Positions 1 through 7,651 of a stretch of DNA of 8,804 bases are shown here, piece after piece. The stretch covers positions 1-8,804 of the forward strand of contig JAHJBD010000173.1 of the NCBI GenBank assembly GCA_018813725.1, read 5' to 3'. This stretch comes from Nanobdellota archaeon. GTDB lineage: Archaea > Nanobdellota > Nanobdellia > Woesearchaeales > JAHJBD01. The notes beneath the pieces were generated by a model. The model made no database searches and was not told the DNA's origin. It saw only the letters and a program-made list of their open reading frames with translations. Numbering within the stretch: position 1 is the stretch's first letter; every line of letters begins with the position of its first letter. Both the position numbers and the translations under genes were made by a program.

Positions 1-116
1 GAAGCATCCGCTAATTCAACTGCTCTTGTTGTGCCACTAAGAGCGAGTCTATGCTCTAAATCACTCAGAACTTCTACTGAAGGAACAACATTTGCTTGAT
101 TTTCTTCTGCACTCAT
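1..116 (-). CDS. N-terminal part of an unknown protein, cut by the window edge
   Basis: An open frame runs from an ATG at 116-114 leftward out of the window without a stop (38 codons visible). The peptide begins MSAEENQANVVPSVEVLSDL and continues with a polar, Glu-rich stretch containing EHRLALSGTTRAVELADA. No signal peptide or membrane segment is visible. The start is supported by a TATA box (139-146) centred about 26 nt upstream, which would place transcription initiation at the ATG itself, a leaderless arrangement like that of both hydC genes here. It is divergent from the 184-963 gene. I do not recognise the family, and too little is visible to propose a role; it could also be a short or spurious frame. 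Confidence 0.5.
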   Translation of the reverse strand, partial: MSAEENQANVVPSVEVLSDLEHRLALSGTTRAVELADA

Positions 117-138
117 GATATATAGGATTTTAAGAAGA

Positions 139-146
139 TTTATAAA
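139..146. promoter_or_regulatory. Palindromic TATA box between divergent genes
   Basis: TTTATAAA is a perfect palindrome matching the archaeal TATA element, so it can be read in both directions. Leftward its centre lies about 26 nt from the ATG at 116, giving a leaderless start. Rightward, initiation about 26 nt downstream would fall near 169, giving a leader of about 15 nt for the gene at 184. TBP-bound TATA boxes are oriented by an adjacent BRE; AAGAAGA lies just left, so purine-rich BRE-like sequence is visible on the plus strand. Function is inferred from position and sequence only. Confidence 0.5.
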
Positions 147-172
147 GCTATATCTCTAATTAGTACTATTAA

Positions 173-177
173 GTGAT
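173..177 (+). promoter_or_regulatory. Shine-Dalgarno-like site for the gene at 184
   Basis: GTGAT matches the 3' part of the consensus GGAGGTGAT that pairs with the end of 16S rRNA, and lies 6 nt before the ATG at 184. It supports that ATG rather than the later in-frame Met codons (residues 14, 39, 49). The match is only five bases. Confidence 0.35.
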
Positions 178-183
178 TAATAT

Positions 184-963
184 ATGAGAATATTTAAAAA
201 TAATTCGATACTTCCTAATATTATGCATAACGAACCAACTGTATCATATGATGGAAGATTACCAAACCAACCAATTCATTCTAATCTTCAATATCTAATG
301 GCACAAGGAGGAGTGGGTAATGGGCAAATGTCAACACAGGCTTTTATCATGGCTCTTGAGTCTGTTCCATTGGAATGGGTGCGAAGGATAGAAAGTAGAA
401 TGGAATTGGAACAAGAAATTGGTTTTGTTAAAGCATTTGCTAAATCTGAAGGTACAGTTACAGTAGAGAATTTTGAACTAGATTATCAAAGGCTTGAAGC
501 ATTTGTGAATACTACTTTTGCTGAAATGCATGCTCAATTAACAGCCGCATCTGAAGCAAGAATTGGAAATCCAGATCATTATCGAAGTCCTTGGATTGAA
601 GTTGATAGAGCATATTATGGCAATCATGATGTAAAAGAAGTGTTGCTTGCTATAGCAAAACATTCTTATGAAACAGCAGTTCCTAGAGGAAATGGAAAAC
701 TTCAGGGCTTTCAAGCACCAAGTATGGAGATAGATTTCGAAGCTTTTTTGGAGTATGATGCAAATGGAAATCTTTCAGGATTAGTTATGGATTATATCCA
801 AGGAAGAGATTGTAGGACTCTAGTGAGAGTTGAAGGTGACAGGTTACAGTTACATGCTTACGCATTTGAACAAAGAGAAGTGACTGCAGAAGAATTTCAT
901 GCAGGTGTTCGAAAATCAAATGCTGATATGTTCTTAGCTGAAGTAAAAAAAGAATTAGAATAA
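184..963 (+). CDS. Hypothetical protein, 259 aa, soluble, unknown function
   Basis: A soluble, Glu-rich protein with no signal peptide, no hydrophobic membrane span and a single cysteine (C210). Residues 1 to about 48 are rich in Asn, Pro and Gly and look flexible. Residues 50-125 are mostly helix-forming (segments such as EWVRRIESRMELEQEIGF and FELDYQRLEAFVNTTF). The C-terminal part alternates short beta-prone and helical segments, including DFEAFLEYDANGNLSGLVMD and a Lys/Glu-rich terminal helix. I recognise no catalytic motif or family. The start is supported by an upstream TATA box and a GTGAT site. It looks more AT-rich than the hydrogenase genes by eye. It converges on hydA1 with a 28-nt gap, so it is not part of that operon and context does not tell its job. 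Confidence 0.7.
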   Translation: MRIFKNNSILPNIMHNEPTVSYDGRLPNQPIHSNLQYLMAQGGVGNGQMSTQAFIMALESVPLEWVRRIESRMELEQEIGFVKAFAKSEGTVTVENFELDYQRLEAFVNTTFAEMHAQLTAASEARIGNPDHYRSPWIEVDRAYYGNHDVKEVLLAIAKHSYETAVPRGNGKLQGFQAPSMEIDFEAFLEYDANGNLSGLVMDYIQGRDCRTLVRVEGDRLQLHAYAFEQREVTAEEFHAGVRKSNADMFLAEVKKELE

Positions 964-974
964 AAACTATTTTT
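962..974. terminator. Convergent oligo-T termination region
   Basis: The 28-nt gap between two convergent genes starts with AAAAA (962-966), which is TTTTT when read on the minus strand after hydA1, followed by TTTTT (970-974) on the plus strand after the 184-963 gene. Archaeal RNA polymerase stops at oligo-T runs without needing a hairpin, so this short stretch could end transcription from both sides. The runs are only five bases, so it is a weak call. Confidence 0.35.
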
Positions 975-991
975 CATATACCAATTAATCC

Positions 992-2665
992 TTAAAACCT
1001 ATCTCTCTTATGATAATGTGTATGAAGCAGTTTATGTGCTCTTTCTGAGCCTGGTTCACCTAAGAATTCTTTGTATAGCTTCTTTATGCTTGGGTTTTCA
1101 TGTGATTTTCTTAATTTAAATCCTTTATCCCCAGCATATATGGCTTCCATCCTTTTCTTGATGACTGCCTTGTTTGTTGGCCAAGGTTGTCCTCCGCCAC
1201 CGATGCAGCCGCTTGGGCATGCCATCATCTCTATAAAGTGATATTTGTCCTTTTCTTTAAGCAGCTTTCTTATGTTTGCGCCGCCGCTTGCCACAGCAAA
1301 CTTTATTGTCTTCCCATCCAGGTCAACTGAGCCTGTCTTTATCCCATCAGTACCTCGTGCAGCCATAAAGTCAACATCTTTCAGCGTCTTTCCTGTACCA
1401 AGCTCGTATGCTGTCCTTAAAGCTGCTTCCATCACTCCGCCTGTTGCGCCAAATATCAATGCTGCGCCAGTTGATTCGCCTAATGGATCATCAAATTTCT
1501 CGTCCTTAAGCTTGGTCATGTCAATCTTATATGTACGTATAAGTTTTGCAAGCTCTCTAGTTGTGAGCACATAATCAACATCACTCTTCAGTTCTGGCCT
1601 TGTTGATTCAAATTTCTTTGCTGTGCAAGGCATAATACTGACCACAACAATGTCTTTCTTGTTAAGTCCAACCTTATCTGCATAATAAGATTTTGCAAGA
1701 TTGCCAAGCATCTCATGCGGTGATTTGCAGGTTGACATGTTTGGAAAGAGCTTATGCTCAAAATGCTCCATGAATTTTATCCATGCCGGACAGCAGGTGG
1801 TTATCATAGGGAATGGTCCGCCATTCTTAACTCGTTTAAGGAATTCGGTGCCTTCTTCCATAATTGTCAGGTCAGCTCCAAAATTAGTGTCAAATACTTT
1901 GTCAAAGCCCATCTTTCTTAAGGCTGCTACCATCTTGCCTGTAACAATCGATCCTTGTGGCATTCCAAACTCTTCACCAAGCGCAACTCTCACTGAAGGT
2001 GCTGTCTGGACTATAACGTGTTTTTTCTTATCTTTCAAAGCTTGAACAACCTCGTAAAGGTGTTCTCTTTCATATATCGCTCCAACTGGGCATGCATGGA
2101 CACACTGGCCGCATTTGATACATGCTACATCATGCAATTTGTGCTCTGAATATGGGCTCACTTTTTCATTATGCCCCCTATTGATAAAGTCGATAGCGTG
2201 AACATCCATTATCTCTCCGCAAGCTCTGATGCATTTTCCGCAATTTATGCATTTGTTATCATCTCTTATGACTGATTCTGACAAGTCTTGCTTATATTTA
2301 TGTATAGGATCAAACCTGATCCTTGTCAAACCGATCTTCTCTATAATCTTGCAGAGGTCATGAGAATTTGGATCCATATTGCATGTTGCGATGTGGTCGG
2401 CCATCAATAGCTCGGCGTTGATCATCCTATGCTTTTTTATCAAAGGAGAATCTGTCACGACCTCACAGCCTTCATGTGGATAGGTTGAACAGGAGGTCAC
2501 CAATTTTCCGTTAAGTTCTACGAGGCAAAGCCTGCATCTTGCTTCTGGCTTTAAACCTTCAAATATGCATAAAGTAGGGATCTCGATACCTCTTTCCTTG
2601 CAGATGTCTAGTATGGTCTTTCCCTCTTCAACTTTTATCTGCCTTTTATCTAGTGTAATTTGCAT
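992..2665 (-). CDS. hydA: [FeFe]-hydrogenase catalytic subunit HydA (set 1)
   Basis: Catalyses 2 H+ + 2 e- = H2 at the H-cluster, in the cytoplasm (no signal peptide). Domain order: N-terminal [2Fe-2S] ferredoxin (C33, C44, C47, C59); NuoG-like His/Cys region (H91, C95, C105); two [4Fe-4S] clusters (C139/C142/C145/C149 and C182/C185/C188/C192); H domain with TTCCPAW (289-295; C291 likely proton relay, C292 ligand), MPCTAKKFE (345-353) and the third motif with C483 and C487; C-terminal small-subunit-like tail HKLLHTHYHKRD. All H-cluster ligands are present. Odd: the expected middle Cys of the His/Cys site is D98, and the spacing to C105 is one longer than the usual HxxxCxxCx5C. At 557 aa it lacks the C-terminal [2Fe-2S] extension of Thermotoga HydA. 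The ATG overlaps hydB1 by 16 bp. Last gene of the operon. Confidence 0.95.
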   Translation of the reverse strand: MQITLDKRQIKVEEGKTILDICKERGIEIPTLCIFEGLKPEARCRLCLVELNGKLVTSCSTYPHEGCEVVTDSPLIKKHRMINAELLMADHIATCNMDPNSHDLCKIIEKIGLTRIRFDPIHKYKQDLSESVIRDDNKCINCGKCIRACGEIMDVHAIDFINRGHNEKVSPYSEHKLHDVACIKCGQCVHACPVGAIYEREHLYEVVQALKDKKKHVIVQTAPSVRVALGEEFGMPQGSIVTGKMVAALRKMGFDKVFDTNFGADLTIMEEGTEFLKRVKNGGPFPMITTCCPAWIKFMEHFEHKLFPNMSTCKSPHEMLGNLAKSYYADKVGLNKKDIVVVSIMPCTAKKFESTRPELKSDVDYVLTTRELAKLIRTYKIDMTKLKDEKFDDPLGESTGAALIFGATGGVMEAALRTAYELGTGKTLKDVDFMAARGTDGIKTGSVDLDGKTIKFAVASGGANIRKLLKEKDKYHFIEMMACPSGCIGGGGQPWPTNKAVIKKRMEAIYAGDKGFKLRKSHENPSIKKLYKEFLGEPGSERAHKLLHTHYHKRDRF

Positions 2666-3768
2666 TTTTGCTCAAATTCCTCTCTGAAATATTTAAGTGC
2701 TGTGATAAGATGGTTAGTAGCGGTCTGGCCAAGTCCGCAAAGGCTTGTCTCGTGGATATGGAGAGCAAGATCAAGTAATGTATCGCAATCCTGCTTTGTC
2801 GCTTTACCAGATTGTATCTTGGCGATCAAGTCAAGGCATCTTTTCGAACCTTCTCTGCAAGGCGTGCACTTGCCGCATGATTCAAATGCATAGAACTTCG
2901 CTATGGTCTCTGCCATGTCAACGATGGAATGGGTATTATCAACAACAATTATGGTACCTGCTCCTATCACACAGTTCTGTCCGCAGACATTCTCAGGTGT
3001 AAGCAAGATCTCTTTGTAAGGCATGCAGCCGCCAAAACATCCAAAGTATACTGCTTTTACAGGGTTTTTGGGTTTACCAAGCTCGATCAATTTTTTTAGG
3101 CTTACACCCATAGGAAATTCGTATATTCCAGGCTTTGTCACATCTCCAGATAATGAGAATAATCGTAAGTGCGGGTCCCAGTCGTCAAATAATATCGCTT
3201 GAGGAACATTTGCCAAGGTCCCAACATTGTTGATGACTGTTGGTTTTCCCCATAATCCTTCTACTGGCGGGAATGGGGGCTTTAGGTATGCCTGGCCTCT
3301 GTAACCTTCGATTGACTTGATTATCGCTGTCTCGTCACCGCAGACATAAGCGCCAGCTCCGACTACTATGTCGATCTTGACTTTTGATCCTGATCTTTTT
3401 AATACTGAGCTGATCGCTTTTTGTATCTTTGGCTTAAGATATTCATATTCGCCCCTTAGATAGATGTATGCTTGCTTTGCAGCTATTGTCTCTGCAGCGA
3501 TGATTATACCTTCAATCACATTTTCAGGGACTTTCTCTAGCACTAGATGATCCTTAAATGTGCCTGGCTCACCTTCGTCAGCATTGCATATGACATATTT
3601 TGTATCTGACTTTGTATCAATAGCAAACTGCCATTTTCTTGCTGTTGGAAATGCAGCACCGCCTCTCCCGACCAATCCTTTCTTTGATAATATCTCAATC
3701 ACGCCTTTCTGGCCAATTTTCTTGGCTTTCTTGTAGGCTTTCAGTTCTGTCTTTCTTAGGATCTGCAT
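2650..3768 (-). CDS. hydB: NuoF-like flavoprotein subunit of [FeFe]-hydrogenase, short form (HydB, set 1)
   Basis: Expected to bind FMN and NAD(P)(H) and relay electrons to HydA1 through a [4Fe-4S] cluster. Visible: glycine-rich flavin/nucleotide loop GRGGAAFPTARKW (34-46), CNADEGEPGTFKDH (61-74), AYVCGDETA (140-148), PPFPPVEGLWGKPTVINN (164-181), and the cluster ligands C298, C301, C304 (SCGKCTPC) and C344 (SLCGLGQ). At 372 aa it is only the NuoF core: it lacks both the N-terminal thioredoxin-like [2Fe-2S] domain and the C-terminal 2x[4Fe-4S] domain seen in HydB2. Odd: Gly-to-Ala changes at 39 and 43 relative to GRGGAGFPTG, Asp for Glu at 145, and an extra C244-x3-C248 ... C262-x3-C266 pattern. 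It overlaps hydC1 by 13 bp and hydA1 by 16 bp, so translation is probably coupled. No clear Shine-Dalgarno sequence. Confidence 0.92.
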   Translation of the reverse strand: MQILRKTELKAYKKAKKIGQKGVIEILSKKGLVGRGGAAFPTARKWQFAIDTKSDTKYVICNADEGEPGTFKDHLVLEKVPENVIEGIIIAAETIAAKQAYIYLRGEYEYLKPKIQKAISSVLKRSGSKVKIDIVVGAGAYVCGDETAIIKSIEGYRGQAYLKPPFPPVEGLWGKPTVINNVGTLANVPQAILFDDWDPHLRLFSLSGDVTKPGIYEFPMGVSLKKLIELGKPKNPVKAVYFGCFGGCMPYKEILLTPENVCGQNCVIGAGTIIVVDNTHSIVDMAETIAKFYAFESCGKCTPCREGSKRCLDLIAKIQSGKATKQDCDTLLDLALHIHETSLCGLGQTATNHLITALKYFREEFEQKCKLH

Positions 3769-4169
3769 TTTTTTATTATTGCTTTAAGTTTTGTCTCATC
3801 TAATAGAGTATATTGCTTTCCGTTTAGAAGCATTGCAGGGCCCTTGTCACAGCAGCCGATGCAAGAACATGTGTGAAGTGAGAATTTCTTATCTTTAGTA
3901 GTCTCTCCTGGTTTGATCTTAAGACTCTTGTACAATGATTTAAGAACATTAAAGGATCCATTCAGATGGCATGAAGGGCCGTGGCACACTTCAATCATGT
4001 TCTTGCCTTGGGGCTTTGTATGGAACATTGAGTAGAAGGTTGCGACACCAAATATACGTGATACAGGAATTCCTGTCTGGATACTGATCCTTTTGATAGC
4101 TGCTTCAGAGATATATCCGCTTTTTTTCTGCTCATGTTTTAGGATAGGGAGCAATAGATCCTGGACCAT
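3756..4169 (-). CDS. hydC: NuoE-like [2Fe-2S] subunit of [FeFe]-hydrogenase (HydC, set 1)
   Basis: Small electron-transfer subunit of the thioredoxin-like [2Fe-2S] (NuoE/24 kDa) family, partner of HydB. It has the helical N-terminal part with SGYISEAAIKRIS and the family signature FGVATFYSMF (40-49), then ligands C62-x4-C67 and C103-x3-C107, the usual NuoE pattern. C101 and C106 are additional cysteines next to the second pair. At 137 aa it is slightly short at the N-terminus compared with about 150-160 aa for typical members. The ATG is supported by a TATA box centred about 26 nt upstream (leaderless). First gene of set 1. It shares a KPGETTKD segment with HydC2, a sign that the two sets are paralogous. 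Confidence 0.93.
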   Translation of the reverse strand: MVQDLLLPILKHEQKKSGYISEAAIKRISIQTGIPVSRIFGVATFYSMFHTKPQGKNMIEVCHGPSCHLNGSFNVLKSLYKSLKIKPGETTKDKKFSLHTCSCIGCCDKGPAMLLNGKQYTLLDETKLKAIIKKCRS

Positions 4170-4190
4170 AACCTGTTTTTTGCAGAATTA

Positions 4191-4199
4191 GTTTAAATA
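4191..4199 (-). promoter_or_regulatory. TATA box of the second hydrogenase set
   Basis: Read on the minus strand this is TATTTAAAC preceded by the purine-rich, BRE-like CAAAAAG. Its centre is about 26 nt from the hydC1 ATG, so transcription would begin at the start codon. It lies in the 57-nt gap after hydA2, where the minus strand shows no T-run; set 1 may therefore be made both by read-through from set 2 and from this internal promoter. Two copies of ATTAGT (4187-4192 and 4207-4212, exactly 20 bp apart) flank the box and could be regulator contacts, though six bases can recur by chance. Confidence 0.55.
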
Positions 4200-4226
4200 C
4201 TTTTTGATTAGTCTGCAGTTGACTTA

Positions 4227-5930
4227 TCAGACATAATCTCTCTTATAATATTCTGTGTGCAAAAGCTTGTGTGCCTTTTTTCCACCAAAATCGCCAAGAT
4301 ATTCTTTATAGAGCTTGATCGCACTTTTGTTGTGGTGGGATTTCCTGATGTCTTTGTGTTCGTCTTCATCGATAAGGGCTTTGGTCCTTTTTATCAGCCG
4401 TTCCTTGTCAGTCGGTAAAGGCTGGCCTCCGCCGCCTATGCATCCGCCATAGCAGGCCATGATCTCGATAAAATGATAAGGGCATGTGCCTTGCCTTATC
4501 TGTTCAAGCAATCTTCTTGCTTCACCCAAAGTATGTACTACACAAGCTTTGATCTGTTTTCCACCTATAGTAAGTTCTGCTTCCTTTAGAGTGTCCATTG
4601 ACCTTATCTTTTTGTAGTCGATCTCTTTAAGGTCTTCACCAGTAAGCCAGTCAGCTGCTGTCCTTAGCGCTGCTTCCATCACTCCACCAGTATGGCCAAA
4701 GATAGCTGCTGCACCTGTACTTTCACCAAGAGGATTGTCAAAATCTGACTCTTCAAGGTTGATAAAATCCACATTTAGCAGTTTGAATAATTTCCCAAGC
4801 TCAACTGTGGTCAGGACAAAATCTGCTTCACCTGTGAATTCTGGCCTTTTGATCTCAAACTTCTTGGCTGTACACGGCATGATATCCACAAGTACAATGT
4901 CCTCTGGTTTCTTGCCGATCTTTTCTGCATAATAAGTTTTTATCAGCGATGCCATTATCGCCTGAGGGCTTCTGCATGAGGACATATGATGGAGCTCTTC
5001 GAAAAAGAACTGCTCTCCAAACTTGATCCATGCAGGGCAGCATGTTGTGATTAATGGAAGGTCTTTGTTTTCTTTGAATCTTTTTATGAATTCTGTAGCT
5101 TCTTCAATGATACAGATATCAGCTGCAAGGTCTGTGTCAAAAACCTTATCAAATCCTGCTTCTCTGAGGGCAGTTACCATCTTCCCTGTTACTGGTGTGC
5201 CAGGAGGCATGCCAAAGCATTCACCCAATGTAGCTCTGATCGAAGGTGCAGTCTGTGCTATCAAGAACTTGTCAGACCTTAAAGCATCGATAACGCCTTG
5301 GATATCGCTTTTCTCTGTCAATGCACCTGTTGGACAGGCTATCACGCACTGGCCGCAATTAACACATGCGCTTTCGTGCATGTTCATGCCAAAGGGAGGA
5401 GCTATCTTATTATGAAATCCACGATTCTGGATGCCTATCGCATTAACAGTCTGTATGTCGTTGCATATCCTTGTGCATTGGCCGCAAAGTATGCACTTGT
5501 TATTATCCCTTCTTATGGATATGCTTGAATGGTCAACCTCATAAAGCCTTTTATCACCTGAAAAAGTGATCTCATCGATCATCATCTCTTCTGCATATCT
5601 CTGAAGCTTGCAGCTGAGGTTTTTTTTGCATGTTACGCAGTTAAGATCGTGGTTTGCAAGCAAGAGTTCCATGTTTGTCCTCCTTGCTTCCATCACTCTT
5701 CTTGAATGCGTGTTTATTTCCATACCTTCCCTTATTGGCGTACAGCATGATGCGATAAGCTTTTGCTGGCCCTTAGCCTCTACAACACAGATCCTGCAGG
5801 CACCTATGCGTTCAAGACGATCGTTCTTGCAGAAGTGAGGAATATCTATACCATATCTTTTGGCAACATCAAGGATCATATCTCCTTCTTTACCTTTCAC
5901 ATCAATGTTATTTATCTTAAGGCTGATCAT
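4227..5930 (-). CDS. hydA: [FeFe]-hydrogenase catalytic subunit HydA (set 2)
   Basis: Cytoplasmic H2-producing or H2-oxidising subunit with a complete cluster relay. In order: [2Fe-2S] ferredoxin domain (C34, C45, C48, C62), intact His/Cys [4Fe-4S] site (H94, C98, C101, C107, the same spacing as Clostridium pasteurianum CpI), two [4Fe-4S] clusters (C146/C149/C152/C156; C189/C192/C195/C199), then the H domain: TTCCPAW (295-301; C297 proton relay, C298 ligand), MPCTAKKFE (351-359) with C353, and MACYGGCIGGGGQP with C493 and C497. The tail HKLLHTEYYKRD is the small-subunit-like segment. Length 567 aa is usual for the clostridial M3 layout. Its ATG overlaps the hydB2 stop as ATGA. It differs from HydA1 at many positions, so this is an old paralogy or separate acquisition rather than a recent copy. 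Confidence 0.95.
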   Translation of the reverse strand: MISLKINNIDVKGKEGDMILDVAKRYGIDIPHFCKNDRLERIGACRICVVEAKGQQKLIASCCTPIREGMEINTHSRRVMEARRTNMELLLANHDLNCVTCKKNLSCKLQRYAEEMMIDEITFSGDKRLYEVDHSSISIRRDNNKCILCGQCTRICNDIQTVNAIGIQNRGFHNKIAPPFGMNMHESACVNCGQCVIACPTGALTEKSDIQGVIDALRSDKFLIAQTAPSIRATLGECFGMPPGTPVTGKMVTALREAGFDKVFDTDLAADICIIEEATEFIKRFKENKDLPLITTCCPAWIKFGEQFFFEELHHMSSCRSPQAIMASLIKTYYAEKIGKKPEDIVLVDIMPCTAKKFEIKRPEFTGEADFVLTTVELGKLFKLLNVDFINLEESDFDNPLGESTGAAAIFGHTGGVMEAALRTAADWLTGEDLKEIDYKKIRSMDTLKEAELTIGGKQIKACVVHTLGEARRLLEQIRQGTCPYHFIEIMACYGGCIGGGGQPLPTDKERLIKRTKALIDEDEHKDIRKSHHNKSAIKLYKEYLGDFGGKKAHKLLHTEYYKRDYV

Positions 5931-7651
5931 CTTTTTTCAATCGCCTTGAAAGCGCAATTTTCAAAGCATACTCCGCATTTAATGCATTTTTCCTGGTCGA
6001 TGAAAAATCTCTCTTTTAGTTTTCCTGTGATAGCTTTAGTCGGACAGTGCTTCTCGCAATTGCCGCAACCTTTGCAATGCTCAGTGATGTGATATGATAC
6101 CAGGTCTAGACAAGCTTTTGCTGGACAAGCTTTATCAGTGATATGGGCATCATACTCTTGCCTAAAATATCTCAATGTTGAGAGGATCGGATTGGGCGCG
6201 TTCTGGCCAAGACCGCATAATGAATTGTCACGGACAAAATTTGAGAGTTTCTCTATCTTTTCAATGTCACCAGGTTTTCCTGCTCCTCTGGTTATGCTCT
6301 GGAGCATCTCAAGAAGCCTTTTTGTGCCCTCTCTGCAAGGGGTGCACTTGCCGCAGCTTTCTTCCTGCGTGAAATTCATGAAATATTTTGCAACATCTAC
6401 CATGCAGGATTTGTCGTTTATGACGACAAGCCCTCCTGAACCCATGATCGCTCCTAATTCTTGCAATGGCTCAAAATCAAGCGGTGTGTCAAGCTTATCT
6501 TCAGGGATGCATCCGCCTGCAGGGCCGCCTGAAAGAAGCGCTTTGAACTTTGTACCATCAGGGCATCCGCCTCCGATATCAAAGATTATCTCCTTAAGTT
6601 TTGTACCTATAGGAACTTCAATGACACCTGTGCGCTTGATATGGCCAGTTAAGCATATGACTTTTGTGCCTTTTGTCTTGGCTGTCCCTATCTTAGCATA
6701 TTCCTTTGCACCCATCTTCATGATGGTTGCAACGTGCGCCCAAGTACCAACATTATTGACTACAGTAGGTTTTCCATAAAGCCCTTTTTCTGCAGGATAT
6801 GGGGGACGAGGTCTTGGCGAACCTCTCTTTCCCTCAATTGAATTGATAAGTGCAGTCTCTTCACCGCAGACAAACGCACCTGCGCCCTTTTGTATCCGCA
6901 GATCAAAATTAAAGCCTTTACCAAGTATGTCCTTGCCTAAGAGATTTTCTTTGTAAGCAGTTTGTATGGCTATCTCTAATGTTTGTATCGCAAGCGGGTA
7001 TTCAGCCCTTGTATAGATTATGCCTTCATCAGCACCAGTAGCATATGCACCAATGGTCATCCCTTCTATCATCTTGAAAGGATCTGACTCCATGACGAGC
7101 CTATTCATAAAAGCGCCTGGGTCTCCTTCGTCACCATTGCAGATAAGATATTTTTTTCCTTTTTTACCTGATATAAATTTCCATTTCATGCCTGTTGGAA
7201 AACCTGCGCCACCTCTGCCTCTCAGGCCGCTGTCTGTAATGTTTTGGATCACTTGTTCAGGCTGCAGCTTAACTGCATTCTGCAATCCACTGTAACCTCC
7301 AGCATCCTTGTATTGGTCAAGGTCAAGCGGGTTTATTACCCCGCAATTTTCTGTTACCAATCTTTTTTGCTTTTTGTAGAATTCTAACTCATTAATGTCG
7401 TTGGCTATCAGGAGTTCTGCGCAAGGTTTTTTATCTTTGACTGCTCTAATTATCTTATCAACATTATCCTTGGTAACATTACCATAGATGTATGTCTTAT
7501 CATCTGAAACAGTTACGATGGGCTCATTGTGGCACATGCCTATGCAGCCTACTTTTTCCACTTTGCAGTCTAGCTCTTTCTTCAAAGTCTCAAATACAGG
7601 AATGCCTCCTGCAGAGATACCGCATGTTGCTAGTCCGACTGTAATTCTCAT
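5927..7651 (-). CDS. hydB: NuoF-like flavoprotein subunit of [FeFe]-hydrogenase, full form (HydB, set 2)
   Basis: Flavin subunit expected to exchange electrons with NAD(P)(H) and, in bifurcating enzymes, with ferredoxin. Domains: N-terminal thioredoxin-like [2Fe-2S] domain (C10 in ATCGISAGG, C36 and C40 in GCIGMC; the fourth ligand is not obvious, as in other TCGIxAG forms); NuoF core with GRGGAGFPTG (145-154), CNGDEGDPG (171-179), CGEETA (262-267) and PPYPAEKGLYGKPT; [4Fe-4S] ligands C433, C436, C439, C479; probable zinc-type segment H503 and CPAKAC (509-514); C-terminal 2x[4Fe-4S] domain (C526/C529/C532/C536 and C556/C559/C562/C566). This is the layout of Thermotoga and Acetobacterium HydB, which supports electron bifurcation by homology only. 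It overlaps both neighbours by ATGA and has a good Shine-Dalgarno site upstream. Confidence 0.95.
   Translation of the reverse strand: MRITVGLATCGISAGGIPVFETLKKELDCKVEKVGCIGMCHNEPIVTVSDDKTYIYGNVTKDNVDKIIRAVKDKKPCAELLIANDINELEFYKKQKRLVTENCGVINPLDLDQYKDAGGYSGLQNAVKLQPEQVIQNITDSGLRGRGGAGFPTGMKWKFISGKKGKKYLICNGDEGDPGAFMNRLVMESDPFKMIEGMTIGAYATGADEGIIYTRAEYPLAIQTLEIAIQTAYKENLLGKDILGKGFNFDLRIQKGAGAFVCGEETALINSIEGKRGSPRPRPPYPAEKGLYGKPTVVNNVGTWAHVATIMKMGAKEYAKIGTAKTKGTKVICLTGHIKRTGVIEVPIGTKLKEIIFDIGGGCPDGTKFKALLSGGPAGGCIPEDKLDTPLDFEPLQELGAIMGSGGLVVINDKSCMVDVAKYFMNFTQEESCGKCTPCREGTKRLLEMLQSITRGAGKPGDIEKIEKLSNFVRDNSLCGLGQNAPNPILSTLRYFRQEYDAHITDKACPAKACLDLVSYHITEHCKGCGNCEKHCPTKAITGKLKERFFIDQEKCIKCGVCFENCAFKAIEKR

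Noticed and set aside
1245..2045. Two plus-strand open frames of 109 and 114 codons opposite hydA1
   Set aside because: Shadows of the hydA1 reading frame with no promoter or recognisable motif.
2348..2395. Frameshift or sequencing error as the cause of the altered His/Cys site in HydA1
   Set aside because: The reading frame stays open and homologous on both sides with a one-residue longer spacing, so a simple indel error does not explain it; an isolated substitution cannot be excluded.
5023..5415. 130-codon plus-strand open frame opposite hydA2
   Set aside because: Antisense to the conserved H-cluster and ferredoxin coding region of hydA2; no family features of its own.
6138..6779. 213-codon plus-strand open frame opposite hydB2
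   Set aside because: It lies fully antisense to a strongly supported hydB gene, is rich in Ser/Pro/Phe as expected from a reverse-frame shadow, and has no recognisable domain.
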